Below, in pieces: positions 10,278 through 20,786 of a DNA stretch of 64,000 nucleotides. The position numbers were made by a program, and so were the translations under genes. The notes under the pieces were generated by a model, which saw only the letters and a program-made list of their open reading frames with translations, was not told the origin of the DNA and ran no database searches. Source of the DNA: Limnephilus marmoratus. Its lineage: Eukaryota; Arthropoda; Insecta; Trichoptera; Limnephilidae. Where the stretch lies: assembly GCA_917880885.1 (NCBI GenBank), contig OU862927.1, positions 40,451,571 to 40,515,570 on the forward strand. Reading direction: 5' to 3'. The first letter of the stretch is position 1, and every line of letters begins with the position of its first letter.

Positions 10278-12260
10278 TAAGGTGGTCCAGGCCTACATAG
10301 TAAATTTTATTTTTTCAAATATAGATGTAGCCACCCATTTTATTTGTTACACCGATTATTATTCCTATTATGTGAAAAAAATTTCAGCCCCCAATATTAT
10401 ATACAAGGGGGTGCTCATCGAGTTAGAAGTTTCTGACAAAAGTTCTGAATTTTAAGTAAAACACGTAATTTAAGGTTTATTAATATTACAAATATTTTAG
10501 CCAAATAAGTATAAAACGTATTTAAATTTTAACAAAATTTGGTAACAAAGCAATAATTAACATAATATTAGTCGCAATCTTTCAAAAACATGTTTGTTAA
10601 CTCCTTTTTGAATGTTTCAGTAGAAACGATTTTTCTGTTTTGTTCAACGATGTGAAGTAAAAATTGCTTTTGTTACTTATTCTTAGTGAGTATCGTATTG
10701 TAATCTTCAAATAGTTTAACACCTCTCTCCGCTGAATCATTAACAACATGCAAATTTTTGACTTAGCTTTTGCCTTGAAGGTAATAAACATTGATAATCC
10801 AAGTCTCAGGATTTAATTACAAGAAAGAGTCCTTGACATCAAGAACTAAGAGCGTTTTCAACGTTGTTTGTATTGCAAAAGCTTCTAATGTAACCTCTGA
10901 GGCAAGCTTAGCAGAATCACCTCGTACTGAACGATTACTGCCATCAGAATTTATTTTTTGAACAATGGCCTGTTTCTCAGCGTCAGGCAGCTTCTCAGTA
11001 AATAAGGTAAATGCGACTAGTTCATCTGACAAATACAATAAGTGACGCTCTAAGACACCCCTAGCTGCTACACTGATTTCGGAATCAATGACTTCGTACA
11101 ATTTTAAGCTATTCCAAAGTATTAAGTTATTTACAGGTGCATCTGCTGCCACAGACGCTTCGATTCAAACTTTAGTGTAGATGATAACTTACAAATCCAA
11201 CAATTTGTTTTTCTTCTCTCTTGATTAGTTTAAATCTTGTTACGATCAAGCGCACTGGTAACGTGTTGTGTAAATATGTTACTTGTAGACAACTCAACGC
11301 ACTACAAACTCATCTTTGGACTTATCCTCTAATATGCTAGCATTACTTGAAGTGCTACTGAAGCTGCACTCAAGTTCTAACTCTTGTCTCGACACCACCG
11401 AAGATGAAGCATTACTTTCAGCAGCCATTTCTTTCAATTCTCCAGATCTTTGTTTCCGTTTTAGAGAACTTTCTTTGACCTTTTCTAGTTTGTTGTCAAT
11501 TGAGGTCATAATCATCTTACGTTCTCATCTTTGATCGATGAGAAACGCTCTTGTCTTCCGTAATTTTTTTATCAAATTCAAAGCGCTTGCATGGGCAATT
11601 TCAAAAAGTTTGTCTAGTTCTTTTTTGAACAAATACTCTCCTTTTCTTTGTGCTTCAGAATTTCTTCCTCTATTTTTATTTAATAGCAGCCTGTTCTTAA
11701 AAAACTTAATCAGTTTTTCAATGCAGTGATTTTGTTGTCTGGTCGGAATACTAGATTTGCTCCATACTTTTATAAGTTCTTGAATAAATACAAGCGCGGA
11801 AACTTTCACATTTTTGGAATCATTTAATATGTAGTGATAAAGGAGTAAAACTTGCCGAAGAGTAGGATGTTGGTTAAGCCTTAACAATGGCTCAATATCT
11901 CGAACCCCAAGTAGAAAAATTTCGTATTTTTTTCGAGTAGATGAACACATTTTACTACACTGATTCACTTCACAGTCAACTAAATAAGTATCAAATACTG
12001 TTCAAATGTGTTCAAATAAAACTCTTTAGTAGTTTATTTTAATATTTATTTAATAGTTTAACACACGAAACTGGCCTGTAGCAAAAAGTAAAAATTAAGC
12101 ATTTTACACAATAAATTCAAAAACAACACTCGATTGAGCACCCCTTTCTACTTGAGCTATCTCGCTGAAATTTGACTATGTTATTTCTATAAATACGTGT
12201 AACAAATTCACGGGGTGGCCAAATGAAAAATAATGAAAACAAAATTTTTGGACCACCTTA
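10278..12260 (-). mobile_element. 2.0 kb TIR transposon with 8-bp duplication
   Basis: Both ends read TAAGGTGGTCCA inward, and the exact 8-mer GTCAGGGG flanks the element at 10270-10277 and 12261-12268. Beyond the first 12 bases the two ends stay recognisably similar for about 150 bp (GGCCACCC/AGCCACCC, TTTGTTACAC, ATTTCAGC, GGGTGCTC). The 8-bp duplication fits hAT, P or similar superfamilies; the TIR does not settle which. A decayed gene fills the middle on the minus strand. It lies at the very tip of the MITE that continues at 12265-13141. Confidence 0.75.
10570..11955 (-). pseudogene. Decayed transposon-borne protein of unrecognised class
   Basis: Open pieces in order on the minus strand: 11525-11955 (IFLLGVRDIEPLLRLNQHPT, then a helical basic region), 11294-11515 (RKQRSGELKEMAAESN and a Ser-rich stretch), 10817-11152 (LILWNSLKLYEVIDSE, HLLYLSDELVAFTLF), then past a stop NPETWIINVYY and HVVNDSAERGVKLFEDYN at about 10800-10680. 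NDSAERGVKL is a motif I associate with a multi-copy arthropod protein family usually found in transposon-like settings, but I cannot name its enzyme class and see no clear DDE triad. Stops and frame changes show it is dead. Confidence 0.55.
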
Positions 12261-12264
12261 GTCA

Positions 12265-13141
12265 GGGGCCATCCATAAATTACGTCACACGAATTTCGTC
12301 AAATAATTTTTTGAACCCCCCGTCCCCGTCACATATCGCCACATTTGTGAGACCCCCTACCCCCTAGTGAAGGGTTTCCCAACCAGTGGTCCGCGAGAGG
12401 CTAGAAGATGGTCCGCCGTTCAATAAACGGCCAGCGTGCGGCGGTCCCTGGTCGAGAAGTTTGAATAAAAGAAATCGGGACAATATTCAGTTTATCATTA
12501 TTGTACCTTGTGGTCAGGGGCCATTATGGTATTCCGTTTCGCCCCATCCCATCCTTCCCCGTTCTACCCCCTCCGTTGTGATAAATATTCTGCTAGAACC
12601 CGTCCCACCCTATCCCATTACGCCCCTCCCATTGTGCTATCCGTCCCGGGTGCCACCCATGCTAGCCTAGGCCACTGACCACAAGCAGTGACTTAGGCTA
12701 GCGTGTGTGGTACCTGGATAGGGCGGATAACATAGTGTCACCCCCCGCCCCCCATTAATGTTGACAAAACGCAAATTTCGACTTCATAAAAAATTGGTCC
12801 GTCCTGGGGGGGGATGGTGGCTATAGAGAATTGTGGTCTTGGGGGCGAAACTCGGTCGGCTGGCATCCGGGGCGCCACCCCCCTCGCCACGCCACTGCTT
12901 GTGGTCCATGTCGAAAAAATAAACGTACAAGTGGTCCCGGGTCAGAAAAAGGTTGGGAACCACTACCCTAGTGTGACGTCACATATTTTGCAATTTTAAA
13001 TCTAAAAAAGTTTAGCGTTTTAATAATGTACATTTTTACATGTGACGTCACAGAGCTGATGACCCCCCCATACTCCTTGTCACGCTTCTTTACTCCCCCC
13101 CCCCCCCCCTTAAGGTGCGATGTAATTTACGGATAACCCCT
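12265..13141. mobile_element. MITE with GGGGCCATCCATAAATTAC ends, split by a hAT MITE
   Basis: The left end GGGGCCATCCATAAATTACG matches the inverted right end (GGGGTTATCCGTAAATTACA) at 13120-13141. Long C tracts and GTGACGTCACA motifs lie inside. It is interrupted by the hAT element at 12370-12965. Non-coding. Confidence 0.6.
12370..12965. mobile_element. hAT-type MITE with exact 8-bp duplication
   Basis: CCCTAGTG flanks it at 12362-12369 and 12966-12973. The ends share TTCCCAACC: the left reads AAGGGTTTCCCAACCAGTGG and the right, reversed, TAGTGGTTCCCAACC. Inside are C-rich tracts and a small inverted repeat around TGCTAGCCTAGG/ACTTAGGCTAGC. No transposase. Confidence 0.75.
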
Positions 13142-13524
13142 TACGTTAAAATTGTATTTTTCGTTGTCTAATTATCACATTGGAAATAAAGTTGATTTCA
13201 CATACATATATTTTTTTATAAACAACCTGTATAGTACACTTACTCGATTATCTTATAAACAGTGCATTTTGGAACGATAGGGAAAAATTATCCTTATTTG
13301 ATCAATCCGGCCGGATCGATGGATATCCGGCCGGATCCAGTTGGATTGAAAATGACACCGGATTGCAATCCCTACTACTGTCACTAGGTTGTCCTTTCAC
13401 TTGTATTAATTTCTGCGTTCGCTATCTCACTTCATTTTACTCTGACATTTACCGTTTTCGGGTAGCGAAGAACCTCGCCAATAAGTGTATTTATTGAAAT
13501 AATAAGTGATTTGTGTGTACTTAC

Positions 13525-13601
13525 GAATGGAAAGTTACTCCATTAGATTTGTTTTTTTCTCGCGAATGATTTTTGCACTTCTCAAAAGCGCAGGAAGGCA
13601 T
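13525..13601 (-). CDS. THAP unit 5, first exon
   Basis: ATG at 13601 opens MPSCAFEKCKN and the exon ends GVTFH plus two bases before the donor GTAAGTACAC. CxxxxC gives the first two zinc ligands of the C2CH THAP finger, a sequence-specific DNA-binding domain of nuclear proteins; the HF pair would come from a second exon. No intact second exon is present to the left in the window. About 150 bp into the intron sits the right end of the 12.8 kb insertion, beyond which only a degraded candidate lies at 390-540. This unit is probably dead or depends on an exon outside the window. Confidence 0.7.
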
Positions 13602-13699
13602 TTTTCACACAAAAGATCGTGTTTATGTCAACAGTCTGACACGAAAGAACGTACGCGCGATACTAAACCCAGTAAATCTCGAGTACGTCCACTGGACCT

Positions 13700-14324
13700 A
13701 GTTTGGTGAAGCGGCGCGCGTTGTTTCAGTGGCGTACCTATCTTCGTAGGTAGTAAATAATTTTGGGTAAATAATCCATAAGCTGCCAAATGGCGCAGGT
13801 ACTTTTAATAGGCATAGATTTTGAAAAGTAAATTACTTTTAAACTTAATTACCTACCAAAAGAAACACCGGTTTCAGTCTGGATAGATGGAAAAATATGC
13901 ATTTAAATTCGATTTTCATCAAATCAAAGTTAAAAAATTCCCATAACATCTCCGTTGCCGTCATTTTTTTGTATGGATTTGAAATTTGCGAAGTTTTGTT
14001 TTAATCTAAAAACGTATGAATTACTAAGTTTACCTAAACTAAGAACCTATTTTATGTAAATACCTAGTTGTTTCTTGTAGTAATTGTTGAAATGAAGTGT
14101 TATTTCAATAATCTGTGCTTAAAAATGCGGCAGCATGGATTTTTTAATTAATTAAAGTAAGTGTTGAAGAAAATTGTATAAACAAGTCTACCTACCCAGG
14201 TAGGTACTTACCTCATAATTGAGATATTTCTTTACAAATGTAACATTACCTACACATGTGTATTATGAAACAATTATATAAAATCTTTTAAATTTAATGT
14301 CATCCTCTCGGCATTTTTGGCATT
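13700..14324. other. No gene seen
   Basis: AT-rich DNA upstream of the fifth THAP first exon, with several GTAGGTA repeats. It could hold the promoter of that unit; no clear element was recognised. Confidence 0.4.
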
Positions 14325-14412
14325 CAAAATCAGTCCAAAGAAGCGAAGCTAGCCGTCCATAATAGAGTACTGGTACCTACCCTGTATGGCAATGAGGCAT
14401 TGAACTAGCAGA
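14325..14412 (+). pseudogene. RTE-type LINE, RT C-terminal segment (5' piece)
   Basis: Reads HNRVLVPTLYGNEALN, matching the VVPTLLYGNE segment after the RTE reverse transcriptase domain. The frame continues exactly across the hAT insertion at 15418 (with a stop in place of Trp). Confidence 0.75.
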
Positions 14413-15417
14413 CAGGGCCGGATCTACGAAATCTGGCGCCCTGTGCAGTAGGTACCGATGGCGCCCCCCCCCCCCCCTACATTTTTATTTTGATTAAAAA
14501 TTCGTTCACCCCAACTTTTTTAATTTTTTTATGTAATTGTTATTTTTTTTTACACTAATTTATCAAATAAAATCGAGACATATAAAGGGTGTAACTTTTC
14601 TAAGTGACCTGGCGGTAGCTCTCACACTCGTTTTTTTTTTAAAGAGAGGATCGCCAGGAGCCCTATACTCTCTGAATCTATTGGGTAAACATAAATTATG
14701 GTGCTATTTTAATTATTTTAGGAAAAACTCTTTGCAAGTTATGCTTTAAAATAATACAACGAATTGTTTGTTTGTGCCCGTACCATGATTTAAAATATAG
14801 GTTACGAGACAATGCGGGTGGTTTCGCTGAACTAGGTCCATTAGACATTCTTGAGATTTACTACCCTACGCGAATACGTTCTCATGGCAACGTACAACAC
14901 AAGAATAGCATCTACAGCTTCTGACTAGCAACAGGCAGTCCCGACGAGAGACAGTGAGCAGTGATAATAAGAATATAACCTCAAATTTGTACCTTGCATT
15001 TCCCCTGTGTTGAGCGATCAAACACTAAACACTGACGTATGGTATCAACGTACGAACAAAAATACCGCGCTGTGATTGGTTATTGAATTTGGATCGCACC
15101 TATTCGTCGTAAAAGACGGTAAAAGATATATGGAAAAATAGATCTTACGTTTAAACTAAATATATGGAATTTGTAAAAAAATTCTGTAACAGACTATAAA
15201 TTCGTAAGCCGTTGATACCAACTTGATGCGTGCGCCTTCTGTTTCTTTGGAAAATGTTGCTAGAGCGTAATAATTATTTCGTACTATGGGTAATTTTTAA
15301 ACGATTCAGGGAATATTATAACTAAATTTTAATACAATATTTATTTTCTCACGGCGCCCCTTTGGAGTTGGCGCCAGGTTTTTGCACGTTTTTGAACGTA
15401 TGGCAGATCCGGCGCTG
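14413..15417. mobile_element. hAT-type MITE, 1005 bp, inside the RTE fragment
   Basis: Ends are CAGGGCCGGATCTAC and, reversed from the right, CAGCGCCGGATCTGCC. Exact 8-bp duplications CTAGCAGA lie at 14405-14412 and 15418-15425. Subterminal GGCGCC motifs occur at both ends and a C tract near the left. A second copy with an internal deletion is at 55146-56007. No transposase. Confidence 0.85.
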
Positions 15418-15846
15418 CTAGCAGAGGAAGAATGAAAGTAGACTGAATGCTGTAGAAGTGAGATCCCTGAGGCGAATGTGTGGTAAAACCATGTACGATC
15501 GTGTGAGAAACGTGGATATCCGCAAACAATGCAAAGCTGATGTAAGCGTAATGACTAAGATTAAGAAAGGGACGCTCTGATGGTTTGGGCATGTAGAGTG
15601 AATGAACGAGGAAAGGGGTGTAAGGAGAATAAAATATGGCGCAAATGTGAATGGTAGAAGAAGTCGGGGACGCCCAAGAAAGACACGGCACGACCAAGTG
15701 AATCAGATACTTGAGTCGGGCAATGTCAAGAGTCAGAAGACTATGAGACGACGTATGAATATAAACGAGGCAAGGAGTGTGTGCCAAGATAGAGTTGTTT
15801 GGCGGTCCGTCCTCTCTGCCTACCTACCTACCACTGCGAAAACAGC
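15418..15846 (+). pseudogene. RTE-type LINE, RT C-terminus (3' piece)
   Basis: Continues QRKNESRLNAVEVRSLRRMC, then KIKKGTL, a stop where Arg is usual, WFGHVE, a stop, MNEERGVRRIKYGANVNGR, GRPRKTRHDQ, and ends near WRSVLSAYLP. This is the conserved C-terminal tail of RTE-clade non-LTR elements. GTTAGTTAGTTAG after the stop resembles the short-repeat 3' tail of such elements. Confidence 0.8.
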
Positions 15847-15849
15847 GTG

Positions 15850-16361
15850 ATGGTTAGTTAGTTAGTCTCCGTAGAAAGGCCATCGAATTATCCATAACAT
15901 TGTATTTTTAATGTCAATATGTGTATTGTACGTAATCAGTCGCTATTTTAACGAAAAACCTCAACTATTCCTAGAGAAATTACCAACCTAGAAATGCAAT
16001 ATTTTTAAGATTGCGATATCTTCTTTCTATGGTTGACAAACAACAAACACACGTACTCGTACAAAGGTTACGTACGTATGAACGAAATAGATATAGAACG
16101 GGCGGCGTTTTCATACTCAGTACTCAGTACTGCATTCCACATCACGGGTGTGAAAGAGATGACCCTACGTTTATTCACTTCCTCGATTACAGCACTGTCA
16201 TGGTAGCCAAGGGTAAAGTCGGGTAAGACGAGAGACAGGGGCAAATATATATTTATTTAAAATAAATATATATTTTTATAGTATTCATAATGAGTAATGA
16301 GTAATAATTGACATTAATTTAGTGGTGTGAATTACATATTCTTTAGGTACCTGTATATACT
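15850..16361. other. No gene seen
   Basis: AT-rich sequence with no recognised repeat or domain. Confidence 0.4.
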
Positions 16362-16560
16362 TATCTGGTCAGTGGTTGAGTGGTCATAGCGTTTGGGTCC
16401 CACCCGAGCGTCGCGTGTTCGATTCCTCGACTGGCTAAGTCCTCCATCACAACACAAGCAACATTTTCGGCTTTCTGTGGTGGTAGTAGGAGATTTTCAA
16501 ACATTGTTGGGTTATTCGTAACCCGGGAATGTTTGTCTTTCTTTAAAAAAAAAAAAAATA
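16362..16560 (+). mobile_element. tRNA-headed SINE with A-tail
   Basis: The head has a pol III A-box (TGGTTGAGTGG) and B-box (GTGTTCGATTCC) at tRNA spacing, followed by about 100 bp of body and an A-rich tail at 16543-16558. The head does not fold into a standard tRNA, so it is a SINE rather than a functional tRNA gene. Confidence 0.65.
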
Positions 16561-16794
16561 CAGTAAAGACGTTCAAGTGAGTACAGAAATCTAAACTGTT
16601 TAGTAAGTTGCACAGTAATAAAATATGTGATTTACTTTTAAACAATATGACAAATTTTGTATTGTGTAACAATAGTTGTTAGTACGAAATATAAACAAAT
16701 ACATTTAATAAGTCAGGTACGCCTCATATGTTATACATATATCTGGTTATGTTATATTATCGTGAAAATAAGCTCACGGGTCTGAGTGGTTAGG

Positions 16795-17000
16795 GACCTC
16801 ATTAAGTCACTAGTTTTGAGTCGGAAGCTATAAGTCTTTGTCGTAAGTCACTAGCTATAAGTCTTAGATGTAAGTCACTAGTTATAATTATAAATTTTGG
16901 TTGTAAGCCAGTTATACTAATTTTAATCTATATTTATTTGTACAGCGCCCTTGCGGTGATTTTTCACAAAAAGAGTGCTGTATAAGAGAGCCCTCTAAGT
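16795..17000 (+). repeat. Short GTAAGTCACTAG repeats and a dispersed stem motif
   Basis: About three imperfect copies of a TAAGTCACTAG-type unit occupy 16803-16890. At 16940-16990 lies a copy of the TACAGCGCCC ... GTGATTTTTC ... GTGCTGTATAAG stem-loop also found inverted at 22475-22535 and 43630-43685. Confidence 0.45.
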
Positions 17001-17133
17001 GAAATCTTTTACAATCTAATTTATAATATATTTGACAAATGTATACCGACTTCTACACCCCGTACTTCATCGCTCAGAGTATACCCTAAATGGTACTCTC
17101 ATCATATTATTAGTAATATAAAAAAAAATATAT

Positions 17134-18618
17134 ATGCTACATAAAAAATGGAAAAAAAGTAAACTCCTCGCAGACTACGCTCAATTCTCACATTACCGTA
17201 ATTTAGTTAAACGTCAAATAAGGGACTCACAAAAAAATTATTTAAACTCCATCGAACTATCATTAGCTTCAGATTCCAAACAGTTCTGGACTTATGTAAA
17301 GGCGCTTAAAAAATCAAAAAACGCATTTAAATCTATGACATTTGATGGCAATGAATTAAATACGTATGATGATATTGCACACAGCTTTGCAGTATTCTTT
17401 TCATCGGTCTATAGTACTAAACAACCAACTCTCGACGTTAACGCCATCCTAAACACAGAGCAAATAGGTCAGCCGTTTGACTTAGTCAAAATCACAGAGG
17501 AGGATGTTAAGACGGCAATATCTGCACTGAGTAAGCCCAACTCAATGGGTCCCGATAACATACCAACGTTCATTCTTAAAGGTTGTTCTGACTTTTTTAT
17601 TTTACCATTGTGTCATTTTTTTAACACTTGCTTAAAAACTGGATCTTTTCCGGACATATGGAAACTTACCAAAATAACCCCGATACATAAAAAGGGTGAT
17701 AAATGCGATATCCGTAACTACCGGCCGGTTGCAATTCTTTGCTCTGTAGCGAAAATATTCGAAAAAATCCTTCATCGTCATTTGTACAGCCATGTCAAAC
17801 CTCTTCTTGACGATCGTCAACATGGGTTTAGACCCCAGATGTCAGTATCATCAAATCTACTATGCATTTCCGACTTACTATCAAGAACTCTTGACCAAGG
17901 AAACCAAGTAGATGTTACATACTTTGACCTTGAAAAGGCCTTTGACAAGGTCGATATCGATGTCCTATTAAAAAAAATAGCTACGTTTGGATTTTCCAAA
18001 AAACTTTTATTACTTTTTGCTTCATACTTCAATAATCGCAAACAATACGTTTTTTATAAGGGTTCTCGTTCTGCCGAATTCCTGGTTTTTTCTGGAGTGC
18101 CGCAAGGATCAATTCTTGGACCGCTATTATTTTTGTTGTTCATCAACGATATTGGCTCAATCATCACTCATTCCTCTTATTTATTGTTTGCTGATGACCT
18201 AAAACTCTACCGCATAATAAAAAATATCGCTGACTGTGTCCTCCTACAAATCGATGTGAACTCTGTCGCAAACTGGGCAAAAATTAACTGTCTAAGCTTC
18301 AGTGCACCTAAATGCAATGTAGTCTCTTTCACAAGGGCAAAACAGACGATCATATTTGAATATTCAATTAACGGTAACATTTTTCATCGCTTTAGTCAAA
18401 TAAAAGATCTAGGGGTTACTTTTGACAGCAAAATGACATTCCACCAGCACACAAATGACTTATGCAACAGAGCATATAAACTGCTGGGCTTTGTCATTCG
18501 CAATTCATGCTCATTTCAAAACCCACTAACAATTAGGCTACTTTACAACTCACTGGTGCTAAGTGTACTGGAGTCGAATTGTATTATCTGGGCCCCATTT
18601 GAAGCACCTATATTTTGA
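17134..18618 (+). CDS. Reverse transcriptase domain of the LINE
   Basis: Residues 1-494 hold a full RT palm. In order: linker WTYVKALKKSK; GPDNIPTFILKG; PIHKKGDKCDIRNYRPVAIL; the motif A stretch DVTYFDLEKAFDKV; SGVPQGSILGPLLF (motif B); and LLFADDLKLY, where FADD is the catalytic pair. After the thumb (LSFSAPKCNVVSF; IKDLGVTFDSKM) the frame ends at WAPFEAPIF because of a one-base shift in a T run; the next frame continues at once. Other LINE families also have FADD, so the clade call rests on overall resemblance only. Confidence 0.85.
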   Translation: MLHKKWKKSKLLADYAQFSHYRNLVKRQIRDSQKNYLNSIELSLASDSKQFWTYVKALKKSKNAFKSMTFDGNELNTYDDIAHSFAVFFSSVYSTKQPTLDVNAILNTEQIGQPFDLVKITEEDVKTAISALSKPNSMGPDNIPTFILKGCSDFFILPLCHFFNTCLKTGSFPDIWKLTKITPIHKKGDKCDIRNYRPVAILCSVAKIFEKILHRHLYSHVKPLLDDRQHGFRPQMSVSSNLLCISDLLSRTLDQGNQVDVTYFDLEKAFDKVDIDVLLKKIATFGFSKKLLLLFASYFNNRKQYVFYKGSRSAEFLVFSGVPQGSILGPLLFLLFINDIGSIITHSSYLLFADDLKLYRIIKNIADCVLLQIDVNSVANWAKINCLSFSAPKCNVVSFTRAKQTIIFEYSINGNIFHRFSQIKDLGVTFDSKMTFHQHTNDLCNRAYKLLGFVIRNSCSFQNPLTIRLLYNSLVLSVLESNCIIWAPFEAPIF

Positions 18619-18620
18619 AC

Positions 18621-19046
18621 ATTGAAAGAGTTCATAAAAAATTCCTACGTTTTTTATTTTTACGCCTCTATGGAACTTACCCATATTTGTATCCATCGAG
18701 ATTTATTCTAGGTATGACTAATTACCATTCTCTAGAAACTCGTAGATGTTTTGCGTTGCTAAAATATTTCTTTCAGTTAATCAATGGCCTCGTCTCTAAC
18801 GGTGAGATTCTGGCACAAATAAATTTATTTGTACCAGAGTCTCACTCTCGGGCACGTCGCCATAACATATTATATTGCCTATCGAGTCGTACAAATCTGT
18901 ACCCGAATTCGCCCGTGGGAAGAGCGATACGCTATTTAAATATATTAGATAAAAATTTCGACATATTCTTCAAAAGATTCAATGAGTTTGTACGGTTTTT
19001 GGCGCTACATACTCACTGTGAAAATGGTACTTTTACAATTAATTAG
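18621..19046 (+). pseudogene. C-terminal part of the LINE RT protein after a frameshift
   Basis: Continues NIERVHKKFLRFLFLRL (the IE-VQ-KFLR-L element after the RT thumb) through LETRRCFALLKYFF to FVRFLALHTHC and a stop at 19044-19046. Restoring one base near 18616 would join it to the preceding frame. No independent start is needed. Confidence 0.8.
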
Positions 19047-19405
19047 ATTAATTATCTGTAATGTTGTAAATTTTTTGTACACAAATAAAATAAAAATAAA
19101 TAAAAAAGTATAAATCAGCCAAATGCTATGCACATTATGTGTGAACCTACGCGAAAAGGAAAATAAACACGACGATTTCACATTTGAAAAAATAATTTTT
19201 ACTAAACCGTTAAAACCCCACCGCTTCGAAACGGAAACGGAACGTGCAAACAAATTTCCAGACAGACGAAATGCAGAACGGTCGAGTTTAAAAAAAAATC
19301 AACCCCGAACGAAGAGCTTTTATTCACCTGTAATTTGTGAATGGTTTTAATGAAATTTTAATAACATTTTTTAAAAATTAAGCTAAAAAATATACAAAAA
19401 CGAAC

Positions 19406-19589
19406 CTTTAAAATCGGTATGGCAGTTTTTTTCAGCACCCGCCTTCCTTTGACCGAATTATATAAATGACTTTGATCAAAATGGTCTGAACACAGTGTGC
19501 TGCAACGCGAAGGCATCCAGTCATCTTCGCGCCTCTGAAGGCGAACAACATTGGTCCATTTCTGTCGACGTAGATTATCACGGGGAAAC
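19406..19589 (-). CDS. THAP unit 4, second exon
   Basis: The acceptor TTTTTAG at 19590-19591 is followed by FPRDNLRRQKW, MPSRCSTLCSDHF and KKTAIP; the donor is AAAG then GTTCGT. CSxHF supplies the last two zinc ligands and the AxP motif completes the THAP domain. The leading G completes the codon split from the first exon at 21604-21680; the 184 bp end in phase 0. Downstream exons to the left were not identified. Confidence 0.8.
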
Positions 19590-19591
19590 CT

Positions 19592-19960
19592 AAAAATGAT
19601 ATTCGAGATGTGGTCAACCAATATGTATAAGAATTAATTGTAGTTCATTGTTTTTAACTACAAAATCACAGCATAACTTATTATTATGTACAGATCTTAA
19701 TTAGTGTCGTTAAAATGAATTTTAAATTAGGAAGATCTTTTGTAAATTTCAATTGTCACCGTCAGTAAAGGAATCCCATAATTTAAGGTCGGCTGAATCC
19801 GGTCGGATATGAACAATTACAAAAAAACAATAACAGTACTTCTATGTTTGATACTGACCATTCTTGGTAGAATTCCATTATAATACTACAATAAAACGCA
19901 TTTTCACTTTAATTTATTTTTTACCGTAACCGCTTTCAGTCTGGTACAAATATGTATTAG
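19592..19960. other. THAP unit 4 intron, no feature seen
   Basis: AT-rich intron sequence without recognised repeats. Confidence 0.4.
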
Positions 19961-19974
19961 TTTATATGCATGTG

Positions 19975-20600
19975 AGGGAGGGGGGTAGTCTACAACGATT
20001 TTATTCAATTTATATGGTTTTTCCATACCGCTTGCCGTCAAAGACGACATGGCATAAATATGGAAACAAATATAGACAAACCATATAAATTGAATAAAAT
20101 CAAATGAGAGAGAGGGAGGCGGTAGTTTACAAGGATTTTATTCAATTTATATGTTTTTTCGTCAAAGACGACATGGTAACAAATATGGAAAAACCATAAA
20201 AAATGTTGTTTGTTTATTCTCGTTTTTATTTACATGAGCTCCACACAGGAGGCCCTGAGGAACATAATTTCCCTCAGGGCCTATGTCATCTTTATGCTCA
20301 CCCATGATACGATATGTGGAGGGTTTTTTTTAAGGAAAGGAAGGAGAGGAGAGTTCTGGGAAGGAAAATGGTTTAAGGGGTGGGTAGGAATCTTGGGTTC
20401 AGTATGTCCCGGTCATCCGCCTCCAAGACCTAGACAAACCTCACCCCATGAACCCATATTACATTTTTGTTGCCATCAAAGACAACATTGCAACAAATAT
20501 GGAAACAAATATGGAAAAACCATATGGAAAGATGGAAAAACCCTTTAAAAATAATAAAATCCTTGTAGACTACCTACCCCACTCCCTCTCCCCGATATCT
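19975..20600. repeat. Palindromic repeat with nested LINE tail
   Basis: Copies of GATTTTATTCAATTTATATG and its complement plus GTCAAAGACGACATGG recur at 20000-20090 and 20130-20200 and again at 20460-20520. Outer arms GGTAGTTTACAAGGATTTTA (20130) and AAAATCCTTGTAGACTACC (20557) are inverted. The segment 20225-20462 is a minus-strand copy of the dispersed LINE 3' module (GAGCTCCACACAGGAGGCCC ... AACCTCACCCCATGAACCC). Confidence 0.65.
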
Positions 20601-20762
20601 TTACAAAGTATAAAATGAAGTCGCTCCCGCTGTCTGTGCGCTTAGATCTTTCAAACAAGCGAACGGTCTGGATTTGATTTAACAGATGGTGTTGGTTATA
20701 AAGGTTGGGTAATGGCGTGGCGTTGTGTTTCGTTTGCCACAGCAACGTGTATCCGGGTCTGT
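20600..20762 (+). mobile_element. Helitron fragment, 3' part
   Basis: Contains ATAAAATGAAGTCGCTCCCG, GGTTATAAAGGTTGGGTAA and GCCACAGCAACGTGTATCCG, the same 3' region as the Helitrons at 5690-5974 (inverse) and 41218-41369. The end reads CTGTT instead of CTAGT, so it is mutated. Confidence 0.6.
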
Positions 20763-20786
20763 TAATATGTATATAAACTGTATATT

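Larger units (their letters stand above)
547..13374. mobile_element. 12.8 kb nested insertion bounded by hAT-type TIRs and 8-bp duplication
   Basis: The left end reads TAGGGATTGCAATCCGG and the right end its reverse complement. Exact 8-bp copies CTACTGTC flank it at 539-546 and 13375-13382. Subterminal CCGGATCCGG repeats occur at both ends (555-640 and 13305-13340). TIR and duplication length fit the hAT superfamily. The present size is best explained by later nested insertions: a gypsy element, Helitrons, a YqaJ-type relic, a TIR element with a decayed gene, and another hAT MITE. No hAT transposase was seen inside, so the founding element was probably a non-autonomous MITE. Confidence 0.7.
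17030..19115 (+). mobile_element. 5'-truncated non-LTR retrotransposon, CR1/jockey group
   Basis: The RT and C-terminal part of a LINE with an A-rich tail (AATAAAATAAAAATAAATAAA) after 19080. The endonuclease end is missing. In-frame linker sequence (PTSTPRTSSLRVYPKWYS) can be read from about 17040; a single-base shift in the A run at 17121-17129 separates it from the main frame. Few defects over 2 kb suggest a fairly recent copy. Confidence 0.85.

Noticed and set aside
15341..15787. 148-codon minus-strand open frame
   Set aside because: It is the antisense shadow of the RTE coding segment and the hAT end.
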